Assembly: GCA_019188255.1 (NCBI GenBank)
Contig: JAETXT010000004.1
Coordinates: forward strand, 5,084,001 to 5,148,000
Direction of reading: 5' to 3'
DNA from: Verticillium longisporum
Lineage: Eukaryota; Ascomycota; Sordariomycetes; Glomerellales; Plectosphaerellaceae
DNA: 64,000 nucleotides
In this document: piece after piece, positions 45,390 through 57,939 of the stretch
Position numbering within the stretch: the first letter of the stretch is position 1
How the letters are laid out: the number at the start of each line of letters is the position of its first letter
The notes under the pieces: model-generated
What the model was told of the DNA's origin: nothing
Seen by the model: only the letters and a program-made list of their open reading frames with translations
The model's database searches: none
Made by a program: the position numbers and the translations under genes

Positions 45390-46106
45390 TCACTGGTGAA
45401 GCTTGACCATAATGTTCTTACCCTTGCCCAGGCTCAGGTACTTCGCCCACAGGGCGGCCACTTCAGGCTGCTTGAAAGCAGCACCAGCCTCCTGCATTCA
45501 TCATCGTCGTTAGCCATGGTCAAAGTGGAACCAAGTGTAGTATGCAAGACTCACCTCGAGGCTATCCCATCCGATGATGCCCAAGCCAACAAAGGGCTCG
45601 TCAATGGCGCGTCCGCCAAAGGGCTCCTTGCCCAGCGCCTTGATGACATCCTCGAACGCCTTGCGAGCATCGGCGTGCTTGCTCTCGTCCTCGAGGTGCA
45701 GCGTCGAGTACTGAAGGTAGGCCGGAGGGGCCTTGTCCGCGGGAAACTCGGGCACCTCGAAGCGGCCGACCGCCGGCAAGTCGCCGGACTTCTCCAGGTA
45801 CCGAGCCTTCTGCTCCTGTGACCATGCCGAGTCGGCGAACGTCTTCTCGTCTTCGGCTGTCTTGAATGCTGTGCACGTGTTAGATGATGGCTCGTGTTAT
45901 TTCGAGGTCCGCCAGCACCCACCGATGGCCTGGACAAACTTGAAGTCGGTCACGGGCGCGCCGTCCTGGCCGACAATCAGACCAGCGGTGACGCCTGCGA
46001 CACCGGGCTGGCTCTTGATATCACTGAGAATCGTAGGCAGAGCAGCGAGGAACTTGTCCTGACCCTCGGCGGGGATTTCAGGGGAGACGATGGACAGGAT
46101 AGACAT
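45390..46106 (-). CDS. Small protein with two ABM-like (dimeric alpha/beta-barrel) halves
   Basis: Three exons (46106-45923, 45868-45555, 45491-45390) encode 199 aa; introns of 54 and 63 nt have GTGGGT/CAG and GTGAGT/CAG borders with CTAACA and GCTAACG branch sites. Met at 46106 (MSILSIVSPEIPAEGQDKF) is chosen over an upstream in-frame Met because the latter gives an atypical leader. Two halves of about 100 residues each have an alternating strand/helix pattern, such as VAGVTAGLIVGQD then DFKFVQAIGAFKT, and LQYSTLHLEDESKHADARKA then FVGLGIIGWDSLEE. This recalls the antibiotic-biosynthesis-monooxygenase/Dabb fold. No signal peptide. Fold assignment is from pattern only; no catalytic residues can be named. 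The gene is intact. Confidence 0.78.
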
Positions 46107-47149
46107 GATGGCGATTGAGAATATGTCAAGCAAAAAGAATACGAATGCTGGCTATTGAATGTTTGAGATGATGAAAACTGGAGAAAGGATGTTGCTGATG
46201 GTCAAGAGAACAAGAGAGGCTCCAAGTCAGTTGGCCTTGACCGTGCTTTTATGTGAGGCCAAATCCGAGCACATACGAAGCCGCGCATTTGGGCCCTTGG
46301 CAAGGCAAACTTGAGACGCAACGCGACGCAATGATGCTGTCGCGAGATTTGCCTTGCGAATTACGAAGCTCTCCTCAGGTTGCCTCGCAAGGGCGTGAAA
46401 CTGCAAAGCATCTATCAATAGATGGCTTAGCCTCCCAACTGGCGGTCTGGAATCCAGATGCGTCAGCGGAAGGCATCAGTCTGGCGTGGTTTGACGTCGT
46501 CGGCCTCGGTGTCCTGCCAGTCCCCGGTGTTAATGCCTGATGAGCACCGACCTTCATGCATATAAGGAAACCCTCATCCCAGCGGTCGGCCAGTGGCTGT
46601 GTCTGGCTTCTAAGCTTGCGGCTGCGTTGGACTGATGAAATCGCAGGGACAGCAAGTGTGAGCACGGCGTTTGCACTACGAGCCTTGGCTTTTGTAGAAA
46701 TTGGGCTTGCTCGAAAGCCATGGTCATGTCAAGTGAAATCCAGTTTATCACAAAGAGTGGTTCATGCATTGAGGCTCCTCCCCGCGAGACACAAAAGGGA
46801 GAAACTGAGACAGGCAATATAAGCTTTGAGCCCATGTTAGAGGTGGACGTAGCGGCGCGGAGAACGGGAACGGGCCTAGGAGCGATACCGAGACCGAAAG
46901 CGAGTAACCATGTCCACCGGCCGGTCCTTTCGGCCCCTGGAGGTCCAGAATGCGGCGGCCCTGAATGGCGGCAATCGTGGGTTAGGGCTGCTGAGGTTCG
47001 AATACAATCAATCTCGTCGCCAACAACGGCAGGTCTTACACCTTGTTCACTCCATCGCATCGAGCACAATAAGGGTGTTTGCCTAAGAGGCGTCGCTCTC
47101 GGTCTGGCAGGATTACGCCATGACACGGTTACCGACCAGTCATTTTGAC
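46107..47149. other. Intergenic, divergent promoter region; nothing seen
   Basis: About 1.0 kb between the ABM-like gene (-) and the LtrA-like gene (+). Open frames here (up to 190 codons on the minus strand) lack motifs. Confidence 0.5.
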
Positions 47150-49257
47150 ATGCGCCGAACCGACTCCATCAACTCATCCACTGCCCGGACTGGCGTGCAG
47201 CGAACCAACTCCGGCATTTCATCCATCGAGCACTTGGGGGTCCCGAGGACCGACTCCAGCAGGTCAGCCGCGTCGACGGCCAGTTGGTAAGCTTCCTGCA
47301 GGTGACTGCCACAGGTGCATGTCGTCAGCATGGGGGGGCGGGGGGTTAACAACAAGTGACCACAGGGGCCTGGACTATCTTCAAGAAGAGAAGATTGCGC
47401 CGCTGAAATGGATCAAGTCTCCGGTGAACGTCAGGACGGACAGAAGTAGAGAGGCCAGCGACAACGCCGCCGCCAGCGACAATGGCGAGGAGAACAACAA
47501 GAACACCAATGCCACCACGGCCAACGAGGTCTTGCACCTCTCTGTACGAGAAAATGCCAACACAATCGAGCTCTTTTCCGACCTTTTCTTTATCGCGAAC
47601 CTGGAAACTTTTACCAGCGCACATTCTGTCAACAACGTCAATACTCTTGTAGCATACATTTCCTTTTTCAGCATCATCTGGTTCACCTGGTTCCAGATCA
47701 CCCTTCACGATGTCCGCTTCTCCTTGGACTCTGGCTACGAACGCGTCTGCAAGCTGGCTCAGTTCTGTATCTTTGTGGGCTTTGCCTTCGTGGGGTCATC
47801 CTTCGACCCGGAGCAAGACGGACAAAATAATCAAGTACGAGGATGCCCGCCGCCGCCGCCGCCGCTTGAGACCTGACCACTCACGAATGAGACGACTGAC
47901 ATGTCTGTTAGAACTTTCGCATCTTGTGTCACATCCTCCTGGGTAGCCGCCTCCTCATGGTCATTCAGTACTCGGTCGCACTGCACTTCGTTCGGAGGCA
48001 CACGGAGAGCATGACATGGCCCCTTTCGTTGACGATAGCCACCCTCGTCTTTTCGGGGGTTCGTTTCTCTCCATGACGGTGTCCTTCAATCCGGGGGCCA
48101 AGCCTGGTCTGGGTATCTATTACTTGTACTATGTCATTTTGGGCATAGAGGCGGCCGTGACCCTCGGCATCTCAATCGCTTGGAGGAAGACAGGATTCAA
48201 GCGCACCCATCTGACAGAGCGCATGGGGCTTCTGACGCTTGTCATCATCGGCGAGGGCGCCATTGGAGCGACCAAGACGGTGGGCAAGGTCATGGGCAAC
48301 GATGACGTGCGGCTCGACGCAACTCTACTGATCGCCTGCATGGTCTTCATCTTGGTATGGCCTACAGAGACCCCCTTTTTGTGACGGGCATTCAGTGCTA
48401 ACACGAAGGACCGCGACAGCTTCTCTCCTGGATGCTCTACTTTGACAACCCCCGAGTGCAACTTTGGCAGCATCCGCCAGCAGGTCTGGGCCGTGCTGCA
48501 CTTTCCCTTCCATCTCGGCATGATCGGCATCGTCGAAGGCTCGCAGCAGATCATCCTCGCCTGGCACGTGCTGCGCAGGTTCATCTCGTTCCGTAAAGAC
48601 GTGCGGGTGGCCTGCATCGAGCAGCACCTCGACGGGACGGCCCTCGTGCGCGCCATGACAAAGGCACTGGACGAGCTCAAACTCGTCGACGACTCGAACG
48701 GCAAGGACTGGCTGCCCCGGATTCTCGACGAGGTCCGGACACTCGGCAACACGACCGACGTCTGCTCTCTCGGCAGTCTAGGCGCCGGCTCCTCGTCCCT
48801 GCCGCCGGCCTTTGACACTCTGACGAGGACGCTGACGATGGCGCTCGCCGACTCGGTCAACCCGTCGTCGTCGTCGTCGTCCGCGGCCCTGCCTGCCCAG
48901 CACCCGGGCTACATGGCCATCTACGCCTACTACTGGGGCTCCCTGTCGCTCGCCCTCGTGTTCCTCGCCCTCTTCATCCTGATCACCCGCCGCGCCGACC
49001 GGCCCCTGACCCTGTCGGACCGCGCCGCCCTCGCCGTCCGCGTCGCCGTCGCGCTCACGGCCCTGGGCCTCGCCGCCGCCGCCGCCTCCGAGCGCTTCCT
49101 CATGCTCTACCTCGAGAACGGCGCCACGCTACCCACAGTCGCCGCCTGCTTTCTCATCATCGTCGCCTTCGACCGTTGGGCCAAGGGCGTCAGCGCCAGC
49201 CGCCTCAGGCGCGAGCTGACAGGGAGTCTAGAGTCCTGGGACAAGGAGTCGCAATGA
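47150..49257 (+). CDS. LtrA-like (bacterial low-temperature-requirement A) multi-span membrane protein, two frame breaks
   Basis: Four exons are proposed: 47150-47286, 47366-47834, 47912-48354 and 48420-49257, with introns of 79, 77 and 65 nt. Start MRRTDSINSSTARTGVQRTN opens a Ser/Thr-rich cytosolic tail. LtrA features follow: ENANTIELFSDLFFIANLET, WFTWFQITLHDVRF, GFAFVGSSFDPEQ, LGSRLLMVIQYSVALHF, and HLTERMGLLTLVIIGEGAIG. The chain breaks twice. In exon 3 the G run 48055-48059 is one base short, so the frame would stop at TGA after VRFSP instead of continuing SMTVSFNPGAKPGLGIYY. In exon 4 the C run 48449-48453 is one base too long, between LLSWMLYFDN and ECNFGSIRQQVWAVLHFP. Corrected length is about 628 aa, with further helices and a cytosolic tail. 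The function of fungal members is not established. The breaks are either sequencing errors or a young pseudogene. Confidence 0.8.
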
Positions 49258-50747
49258 CCTGGCAGAGAGAGCTGCTGCGTCGGGTGTGGTTCCGTGCTTG
49301 TATCCGGCTCACCGTGGCGCGTGGCTTGCAAAATGTCGTCGCAAGGGTAAGGCGCAGAAGAACCTGGATACCATCTGTGATGTGAAATTCTGTTTCCATG
49401 GAAGAATTAGTAGCCTATAATGCACTTGTGCTTGAATAATGACAGGCACAATGTGAAGTGTTGCCAGCACGTGAGCGCCAGGAGTAGAGTCCGCCCAGGC
49501 ATCAATCATGCCCGCGTCCGATCTCCAAAGGCCGAGCGATGTGAACAAGGCAAAGACGTCACGGACAGGCGAATGGGGTATACTCAGGCCAACGTGTGTT
49601 CATTGCTGTCCACAGCCCTGTCAAGTCGAAAGTCCAGTCACTAAGGCACTAATAACTGGACCAACTCGGTCCTCTGCATCGTATACTCGTCTCATGACCT
49701 TTTTTTTAAACGCACTAAATCAGTCCGCCACACCCCCCATGATGTTACTGCAGTCCGCGCGAGAAACATGATACGTTCATGCGGCCCAAGTCTTCCCTAT
49801 GATAGATGTCCGTTCAAATGCAAGTCAGTCGCGCCAACACCCGAACACCACCTCGTTTCTCGAGGCACATGCATTGATTCACCCGTTGCCATGAGCACCA
49901 AACAATGAAAAAGACAAAAAAAGTCGTCCAAGGTCCACGCCCTACTTCCAACCGGGTAACGTAGTAGCGAATCCTAACAATCATGTACCCCCATATATAC
50001 GTGACAATGAAGGAAAAAAAACAAGAACAAAAGGCCTATGTGAGGACGGTTTGTGGAGGTATTGAATTCCCCCCTTTGGCTGTCAGAAACCGGTCGAGTT
50101 GCATCGTGCATGCAGGTGACTCGTTTCGCATGACAAAATGGGCGAGTGGGAGATGCGCGTGGCGTACCGAGAATGCTCTCCACCAGACGAGGGGTCGGTT
50201 CGTTGGCTCACGCCCATCCTGTGCCACAAGCCTACTGTTCTGAGTGACGCCTCCAGCGGGAGATCGGCGTCCAGTCGCCGCGAAATGATCCTTCGGAGGT
50301 CGCTCGCTTATCATGGCTCGTCAGAGACATCTGTCATGTCAGACGGGTGTCTGGTAGGACGGCGGTTGGCAAGCGGAGCTGATGCGGGAAAGAGTCGATC
50401 TCAAGAAGCGCCGTCGAGATTTGAAGAACAACGAAGCCGGCACGTCGCAGTGCCAGCTGGACGCATGCGCTACCACAGCAGGGGGAAATGGCGCTCACCG
50501 GGCAGCGGTTCCACGGAGCGCGCGAGCGCGCGCACACCCACACGTCAGCTGCGCCTCTGCACCGTGAAAAATCAGTGGTTTGGGACGCACAGCGGTGACA
50601 CCGAGTCGCTGCTCTGTTGAGGTGACGGTGCTCCCGAACTTGTGCTGCTGCACGCCGGAGCTCCGCATGTTCCTTCTGGTCATTCGAGTCCTGGACAGAC
50701 GGTCGGGCCAACAGACGGTCGGGCCAGCGGCAGGAAGGATTGCGGGT
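49258..50747. other. Intergenic between convergent genes; nothing seen
   Basis: About 1.5 kb of 3' flanks. Open frames to 160 codons occur but without motifs or coding-type bias. Confidence 0.5.
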
Positions 50748-52819
50748 TTACCTTGGGGTTGGGTCCTCTTCGAGCATGCACGCGTTCTCCAGCATGTTGG
50801 TCCACTTTCCACTCGTTCCAGCGTGGCTGTGCTTGAGGTGCTGTCGGAAGTGGTCGGCGCGGAAAAACTTCTTGCTGCTGTTGCACTCCCTGAATTTGTG
50901 CACCTCCTGCAGATGACGAATGCGCTCCTCCCAGTTCTGATCGGTAGCGTGTCGAGGCGCTGAAGCTCCTGGCCCGCGTCCGCTGCGTGGGAACTCTTCG
51001 CCACAGTAGCCGCAGCTGTCTGCTTCGCCAGGCCGATTGGTGCTGTCGTGAAATGCGCGGTCGTAGCTGCTCAGAGCGGAACAGCTCCATCTGTAACGCC
51101 GCGCGTGAAGGCTGTACTGGTGCCGCACCGCCTCGGTCTTGTTCTTGAAGCGGTTACCGCAGAATGAGCACTCGTATTGCTTCTCAGCTTCGTGTGCACT
51201 ATCGTCCCCAGTGGTCAGCAAAAGGCCCATCCCCGCCGTAAGACTGCATGATCAAAGATGGACATACCCAAGCTCCGCCGCGGTCTCGAACTTTTTCGGC
51301 TTCTTTGGACAGCACTCGCACATGAAGAATCCTTGCATCTTGGCGCCAGCGGGCTTGCCAGCATCGCCCAGCTTACGCGGCGACGCCAGCGGCCGACCGT
51401 CGCTCAGGTTTCGTTGGTGCTGGTGTTGATTTGGGACTCGGGAGATCGAACCCCTCGGAGACGGGTTCAGCGACATGGGCGTGCTGTACGGCGAACTACA
51501 ACTATGATCAGTAGCAATGGGCGATAAACCGCCCGGCGAGAGGCCGCCTGGCGACAGATGGCCATGCGAGGTGAGGCTGGAGAACATGCTGTCGCCCGTT
51601 ACCAGCGACAACCCCGAGTTGAAGGAACCCGTGCGTCCCGTGGATGAGACGGACGATACCGAGCCTTGAGGAATGGTGCTGAGGCGTGGGGTAGGCGAGC
51701 CTCGTGATGGCATGTCCCTCCGCCGCAAGAGGTCGCTCTGGCTCAGAGCACCACTCATCTTCGAGTCATCGCCGAGGGGTGAGGAAGCCCTTCGCTTGGT
51801 GCCGGACATCTGGAGTTCCATCGAGTCGAAACGCATCGGATCTTCAATGCGGAGCCTCTTCAACGACGAGGTTTCCGAAATCTCCATGTCTTCAGCTTCA
51901 TGGCTTCCTTGCGTCGACGCATCATCGCTGTTGATTCTGCGCGACCTGTAGGGCGGCGATCGCTCGGCATCCAGATGGCCTCCAAGTCCATGCACCGAAA
52001 AGGGCTGGCTCCTTGGTGAGACTGCCGAGTACATTGGCGTTTGTGTAAAGCGGTCGGGAGAATCGAGCATGCTCGACTTGATGTGGAACGGCAAGTTGGA
52101 CGTGTTCGGTAGTGACAGTGCCGGGAGCCTGCCCTCCGGTGGCGCTTGACGGGAGAAGGACTCATGAACTGACGCGCTGAGTAGCGACCTTCCAGGTGGG
52201 GAACGATTGCCCAGAGTCTTGAGGGGATCGAGCTTCCTCTTCATGTCCATGAGGGCGTCGGCACCAGATTCCAGCTGGAACTGGTTGTGGAGCTGGCCAA
52301 AGCCTGTAGCAAGGCTGGGAAGTGTGTGTTCCGCCGACCTGCGATTCTAGTCAGTATGTGTAGCTGTGTCAACAATAGAGGTGAAGACTGATGTCCTGTA
52401 ACCAGATTGCCATACCTGATGGAACCTGCAGACGAAAGACTGGCATACCCTTCGTCCCTATCCCCCTTGGATCCTGCGCCGCTCTCCCGTCTCTTATGGC
52501 TCAGCCGATCACCCATGAAGCTTCCAACAGCGCTTTGTCCGTATTCTCGAGGGCTGTAGGACGAAGGCTCTCTATGGTAGGATCCTCGACGCTCGTCATG
52601 TTGCTCGCTGACGTCAGGCAGAAAACGCGGAGGAGGCAGCGGCGGAGGCGGCGCATCCATGAGATCTGAGGTGCCAGGGATAGACATGGCGACCGACGAG
52701 GAGTATATGCCGCGAGGTCCGGACCGCTCGTGATTGTGATAGCGATCAGGGGGGGTCGAGTCTATAAAGATGGCAGGTGTAGGAAGCCCTGCGGGCTCCC
52801 TGTGCCGGGGGGCTGTCAT
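50748..52819 (-). CDS. C2H2 zinc-finger protein (probable transcription factor)
   Basis: Three exons (52819-52416, 52338-51268, 51198-50748) encode 641 aa; introns of 77 and 69 nt have GTATGG/CAG and GTATGT/TAG borders, the second with a GCTGACC branch. The N-terminal ~470 residues are Ser/Pro-rich and probably disordered, with a polyproline patch (MDAPPPPLPPPRFLPDV), KRRRE/KRLR basic clusters that may serve nuclear import, and a GGLSPGGLSP repeat. The zinc-binding part is C-terminal: FFMCECCPKKPKKFETAAEL interrupted by the second intron, then YECSFCGNRFKNKTEAVRHQ ... SLH, a CGYCGEEF unit with a long loop to HLQEVH, and FRADHFRQHLKHSH, ending NACMLEEDPTPR. Nuclear DNA binding is inferred; targets are unknown. 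An unusually G-rich 1.6-kb region lies upstream. Confidence 0.88.
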
Positions 52820-53114
52820 GTCGACTCGTGTTGTTGGGTCCAGAGATGGTCTCGAGGGAGGTTGATGACAAGAGACAGGGCAGTCGTGGCTGAACTAGAG
52901 ATCTAGGATGTGCAAGGCGGAGGCGACATGAGAGAACTCGGAGGCCTTTCGGTGTAGATACGAAGTAGTGGTCGGAGTTGACTGCTGCTCTAGTGTTTGG
53001 CTTCGCTTTGGTGGCGGGCCTCGAGGTTCTACCAGTGTATGCTTTTTGCGCTCACTTGGCAGGACGGGGAAAGTTGTTGCCTGTATAGCTGACGGTAGCG
53101 GTCACGAGCGTTCC

Positions 53115-53133
53115 AAAAAAAAAAAAAAAAAAA
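53115..53133 (+). repeat. A19 homopolymer
   Basis: A run of 19 A followed directly by GGGGG lies about 300 bases upstream of the C2H2 start codon (T-tract on the coding strand). Poly(dA:dT) tracts in fungal promoters often mark nucleosome-depleted regions; relevance here is inference. Confidence 0.9.
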
Positions 53134-53763
53134 GGGGGTTGACAGTCGTCGAGTCGTGGCTGCAGGCGGTTTCCTCGTGCGAGTCGAGTCGTGGTAGGTA
53201 GCGTGTGAGGGTCCGTCGTCAGCAGCGGCGAATCGTCCTGGGGCGGACCTAGTTGCTGTGTGTGGCTTATAGGCCGGCAGCGATTCAGCTGATGAAGGGT
53301 GACAAGAGTACGAGGAGGCGAATTTGACGAGGACAGTCGGGCCAGGGTCGTCAGGGTCACCACCGATCTGGAAACCTTGATTATCCCTCTTATACGCGTG
53401 TGCTATGTTCGGGTGTGAGGGCGAACGGAGGCTTTTCGACGTCAAGGTGCTGGTGGATAAAGTCGAGTGAGGAAGACGGGGAGTCGTGCTTCGAGGCGAG
53501 AAAGGATGGGAAAGAAACAAATGATATGGGATGATGGCGTGGCTGGCCACTGGAACCAAGTGTGCTGGAAATACCTGGGGCAAAGGAGGGAAGGGGGGTA
53601 CGCCTTCTGAAGAATGTATCTGGCGACTGTCATTAGGAAGCGAACGTACTACAGAGACAGGACCTCGCTGCGGACGGGCCAGGGCAGGTGGACGGCACGG
53701 GTGGGCACAGGGATTGAACACCCTACCAACTGCCCTGCCCACACTGCATGGTGCTGTAAGGTT

Positions 53764-54427
53764 GGGGAGTGGGGGGCGTAGGGTAGGGGAGGGGGCAGGT
53801 ATCTGCGCATGTACCTTGGTACTTCTTGCCCCGTAAGGTAGGGAGTGGGGTGGGGAGGGGGGCAGGACTTGCCCGAGGTGTGTGGTTTGTGCACGTACAC
53901 ACCCCTCCCTGCAATCAAGGTGTGGTGGGGGGGGGGCGCCGAGGGGACGTGGTCGTTGTAGGGTTGCGCGCGGGAGCGGGCTGACATGGATTGAAAGGTG
54001 GGATACTGGAGGGGTGTGGGCACGATCGTACCTAGGGGGAGGGGGTAGCAGCACGAGGCAAGGAAGGGGCCAAGAACCAGCCCTAAAAACTGTCCATCCA
54101 GGCGGAAGGAAGGTAGGCAGGCCGGAGTTTGTCGAGGGGACGTAAAAGCTGAGGCACAAGAACGCACCTGTACGTACGAGATCATTTGAGAAGATGATGC
54201 AGTCCAAATCTCCAAATCTCGGAATCCCACATGGCTTCATTCGATACGAGCAAGAACGTAGAAAGATCACTGAATTGCCCTCTGTGTTCTGTAGAGTGCG
54301 TGCCCCTCTCTTCTGACCCCATGAGCGGTGAAAGGCTTCCTGTACCTGCACGGAGACCTCAAGCATGGGCAGATTTGGGTGCCTCACAGCGCAGCAAAAG
54401 GTTTCGGGTTGGGGGGAGGGGGGGGGC
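53764..54427 (+). repeat. Cluster of G-runs with G-quadruplex potential
   Basis: Several segments satisfy a G3+ N1-7 pattern at least four times. Examples are 53764-53795 (runs of 4, 6, 3, 4 and 5 G) and 53841-53862 (3, 4, 4 and 6 G). Long G runs also occur at about 53926-53937 and 54406-54427. All are on the strand opposite to the C2H2 coding strand, upstream of its start. Confidence 0.75.
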
Positions 54428-57400
54428 CCTTGTGGGAATGGCTTCGAGTCAAGGGGGCCGATCCTATTGATGTCGCCAGGACTCTTATATGCACTGGGTT
54501 GATGCCATGACGCTTCGCATTCTTTCATTCCTTCCTTCGCTCCTTCGATTTATATCTTGGCGCTCGCTCGCAACCCGCGCATATATCGCAGCAATGGCAA
54601 GGAACGTCTCTGAGGGGCGCCAGTCGTTGACTCGGCCCGAGTCGGCCAGGACAATGTCAGCATGGAAGAGACGGTGAAGTGGAGAGATGTCTGGCCAGGC
54701 GAAGCAAGCGAAGCAAGGCGGCCCGGTTGTTGTGATGTGATTTCCTTGTCAGTCTCCGCTTCACCAAGCCCATCATGTCCAGCCGACCAGACTATTTGAA
54801 CTGTGCTAGTACATGCCACAGAAAGTGACACTTTCTTTGGGTGTGCCCCGGCACTACGCCGCCCAACACGTCCAGGCAGCCAGCGGGAGTGAGGCAGCAC
54901 CAGAAGCGGGGATCATTATCACGATCAACGCGCAACCCAGATTTTGTTGATGCCAGCGAGCGAGCCATACGAGGACACTCGCCAGCAGAAGTAAGACCGG
55001 ACGACCGGGGCAAGATTGAGCAACTAGGGACTCACTGCTCCTCGACATCGGGGAGCTGTCCGGCCCTCCGGCTCGTAAATGATCTAGATCAACCGTAGAT
55101 GACTCGGTCGACTGTCGGTGGAATTCGATCCTGGTCGTCCGGTGCCATCTCACAGGGCTGAAAGTCGCCTTGGTCTACATGTGCATCCTTAGAGTATATA
55201 TCCTAGGCACGTTGTTCATCTACCATTCGTCTCCGAAAGGCCCCGCGCGTGACGACCACGCACTCCTGCTGGCTGCTACAATCGGCCATAGTCGAACGTC
55301 GGAGACGGGATTCAGTGCGCTGTGAGATTGAGTGGTGCTGTCATCAGTGGATAGTGGGGCAGAGACACCCTGAATGGAGGGAGGAACAAGTGTGCCCTGT
55401 GCTGGCCTGTTCTGACAAGGAGGTCCTGTAGCGCCTCCCGGCGCGTCTGCAACGTTCAGCACATGGAACCTGCCAGCTGCCCTGTAACCCAGTCGTCTGC
55501 AAGGCTCCTGCCTGTTCACCATCAGCAACAACCAACTGGCTTGCCTCGAAACATCTCCATACGGCTTCATCGACTTCCTCACCATTGATATCCGCAATAT
55601 CTGACCGAGCGATATGTGCCAGAACCGAGAAAAGAAATTATCCTTGATTCTCTCCAATCCTGTCTGAACAGAAAAGTCAACCCCCTCCTGCGGTATGCAA
55701 CAAACGTACAACGGTGGTTGGCCAACCGCCTACTACCCGCCTGAACCTGACCAAAGACCACCTGCCTGTCCCTTGGGAGCACGCACTCATATTACACGGC
55801 CAGTCATCCGCTCCATCATGGGCCTTCATCCCCGAACGATGATCAGTCCAGCTTTTTCCGGACCGTACGCCGGGCTGGCTTGGGCCACATCCTGGTCCGC
55901 CTCATCGTGCCCGGGTCCATGCCTCGTGCCCAGGGGTCAATCTCCGGGGACTTCAATGCCATCATCGCACATTGTGCCCCTCGGCACTTTCGTGGATCAA
56001 TGGGTCCTGGCCAGACACCCATCGAACGAACCCACACTCACTGCTCGCTTGTCCCAGCAGCCTCGGTTCAAGACGACTGGGCTGCCCAAGCTGGGACTCG
56101 CGCCGGACCTCTTGCCCTGTCAGGCCAGCAAACCCACGCCGGCCTCGTCGTCAAACGCCCAGGGCTGGTGCCTGACCTGGGCGGCACTGGGCAGAGGCCA
56201 TTCGGTTGCCTTGCCTCGCACTCGACTGCTCCGTTCCGTTCACCATGTCGCCAGTGCGGACCTGTCCTTCCCAGACACAGGAAGCCTCAGACGAGGGTCA
56301 TTGATGCTTGGCGTCCCATCTTCGTCATGATGAGAATAGACACAGAAGCGCCGTCACGGTTCCTCGGTTCTTATTTAGGTTTGTTCATGGCGCTGACCTG
56401 GGGGCTACGCAGGGCCACATGCCGGTCTGGTTTGTCTGAAGCTGCTGAGCAGGTATTTTTTATGACGACAGTGCATGCGGATGCTTCCTGGGTGGATGGA
56501 AGATTGGTGTGACACCGGATGTATCGCTGGCGCTATCGACAGCCACAATCCAAGTCGGGAATTCGCCGTCACGGAGGCTATTCCGTTGTGTAGGGCTGAT
56601 GCCGTGTCCAACGCGGAGGACATGATGCAGTTCCAGCATGAGAACAGTGGCCTCTATCACTCGCATGGCCTCTAAACTGCTTGTTTGTCACGTCCGCGGC
56701 TCAAACAATTCGGATTACGGGAACCTCCCTACTCGGACAACCCTCTTCCATTTCTGCTCTATTCGTAAAGATCAGCCAGCCAGGCTGTGCGCTGCCACAA
56801 CCAGTCGGTTTCCCCCATCTGACTGGCTTCAATTGGGTCCCCCCGAAATTTCTCGGCTTCTTGGCAACAGCGCTGCCTCAACTCCTCCAGGGGACAAGGG
56901 CTCAATTCAAGCAGCCGCTGACCACCCTTGCTGATGCTAGGGGGGGGGTTCGCGATGGGCCATTGCCCATACACCTCGAGAAGCATCAATGATCAACCGC
57001 CAGACTTTGAGGGCTCAGCCAACAATTTGAATGCGAACTCAAAAAGGTGGCGCGGAATCAGGTACAACAGCTCATGTTCGCTGACGGCGAAAGTCACATC
57101 AGCTCAGCATGACCAATGTTGAGCTGCGAATCACATTGTGGAAAGACAGATGAAGGTGCGCCACCACTGTTGTCCGTTGTGCAGCCCCCCGTCTCATTCG
57201 GCTCCGACCGTGACACCACTCACTTTAACTGGAAAGACCGAGTCAGGCCGTGGCTCAAGGCTGAGACGACTGACAGCGTGCTTGCTGACTACTCCCTACC
57301 ACCAGCAAGCTCCAAGAATTGAGGTTTTACCGGAACCTAACCGCTCACTCTGGACATTGGCCAAGCTCGCGTCATGATTCTTGCCTTTGAAGGGAGTTTA

Positions 57401-57939
57401 CAGGCAACAGGTGACGAGAGGGAAGGTAGGGAAAGAAAGAAACACAGGTATCTGTCTGACAACCCGTTGAACCCTCAGGCTGCCTGAACTTTCAGCCCTA
57501 CGCCCCCAGGTCCTCGCTGCACCCACACCCCTTGGAGAGGGACCCACGTCGTCGCCTAGAAGGTCCGGCCCAACAGGGGTTGATCCCACATACTTTGCCC
57601 TAGAAAGGCTCGAAGCCTCGTGTGAGGGTGCGTCGGTCGCGTTTTCAATGCTGGGGCGGTAGACGACTTGCACTCAAGAAACGCACGTTGGTCTACACGG
57701 CCCGATGATGACACTGCTTGAGCACCCCGTCAATGTACATGTACACTGATTCCACAGTTAGATCTTTCGAAACGCCTTGACAGCCCAAGAATAGAGCAGA
57801 GGACTTACTCACAGGCAATGGTCTGTGTCGGAGCGTCTCAAACTAAAAGTACCGTTCAACCGTCGACCACAAGACACACACGGTCAACACCGATCTGCTG
57901 CAATGGGTGCCTCGAAGCGGATCGCCGGAAACCCCGCGT

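Noticed and set aside
48059..48104. Alternative short intron (GTTCGT...CCAAG) that would rescue the LtrA exon 3 frame
   Set aside because: Poor donor, no branch site, and it would delete hydrophobic residues expected in a membrane helix; a 1-nt error explains the data better.
53029..54528. 499-codon minus-strand open frame upstream of the C2H2 gene
   Set aside because: Pro/His/Ser-rich reading of the C-rich strand, includes the homopolymer tract as a Phe run, no motif; more likely promoter or leader.
55220..55711. 163-codon minus-strand open frame
   Set aside because: No domain, no splice-supported extension, and overlapping frames of similar length on the other strand nearby; left unannotated.
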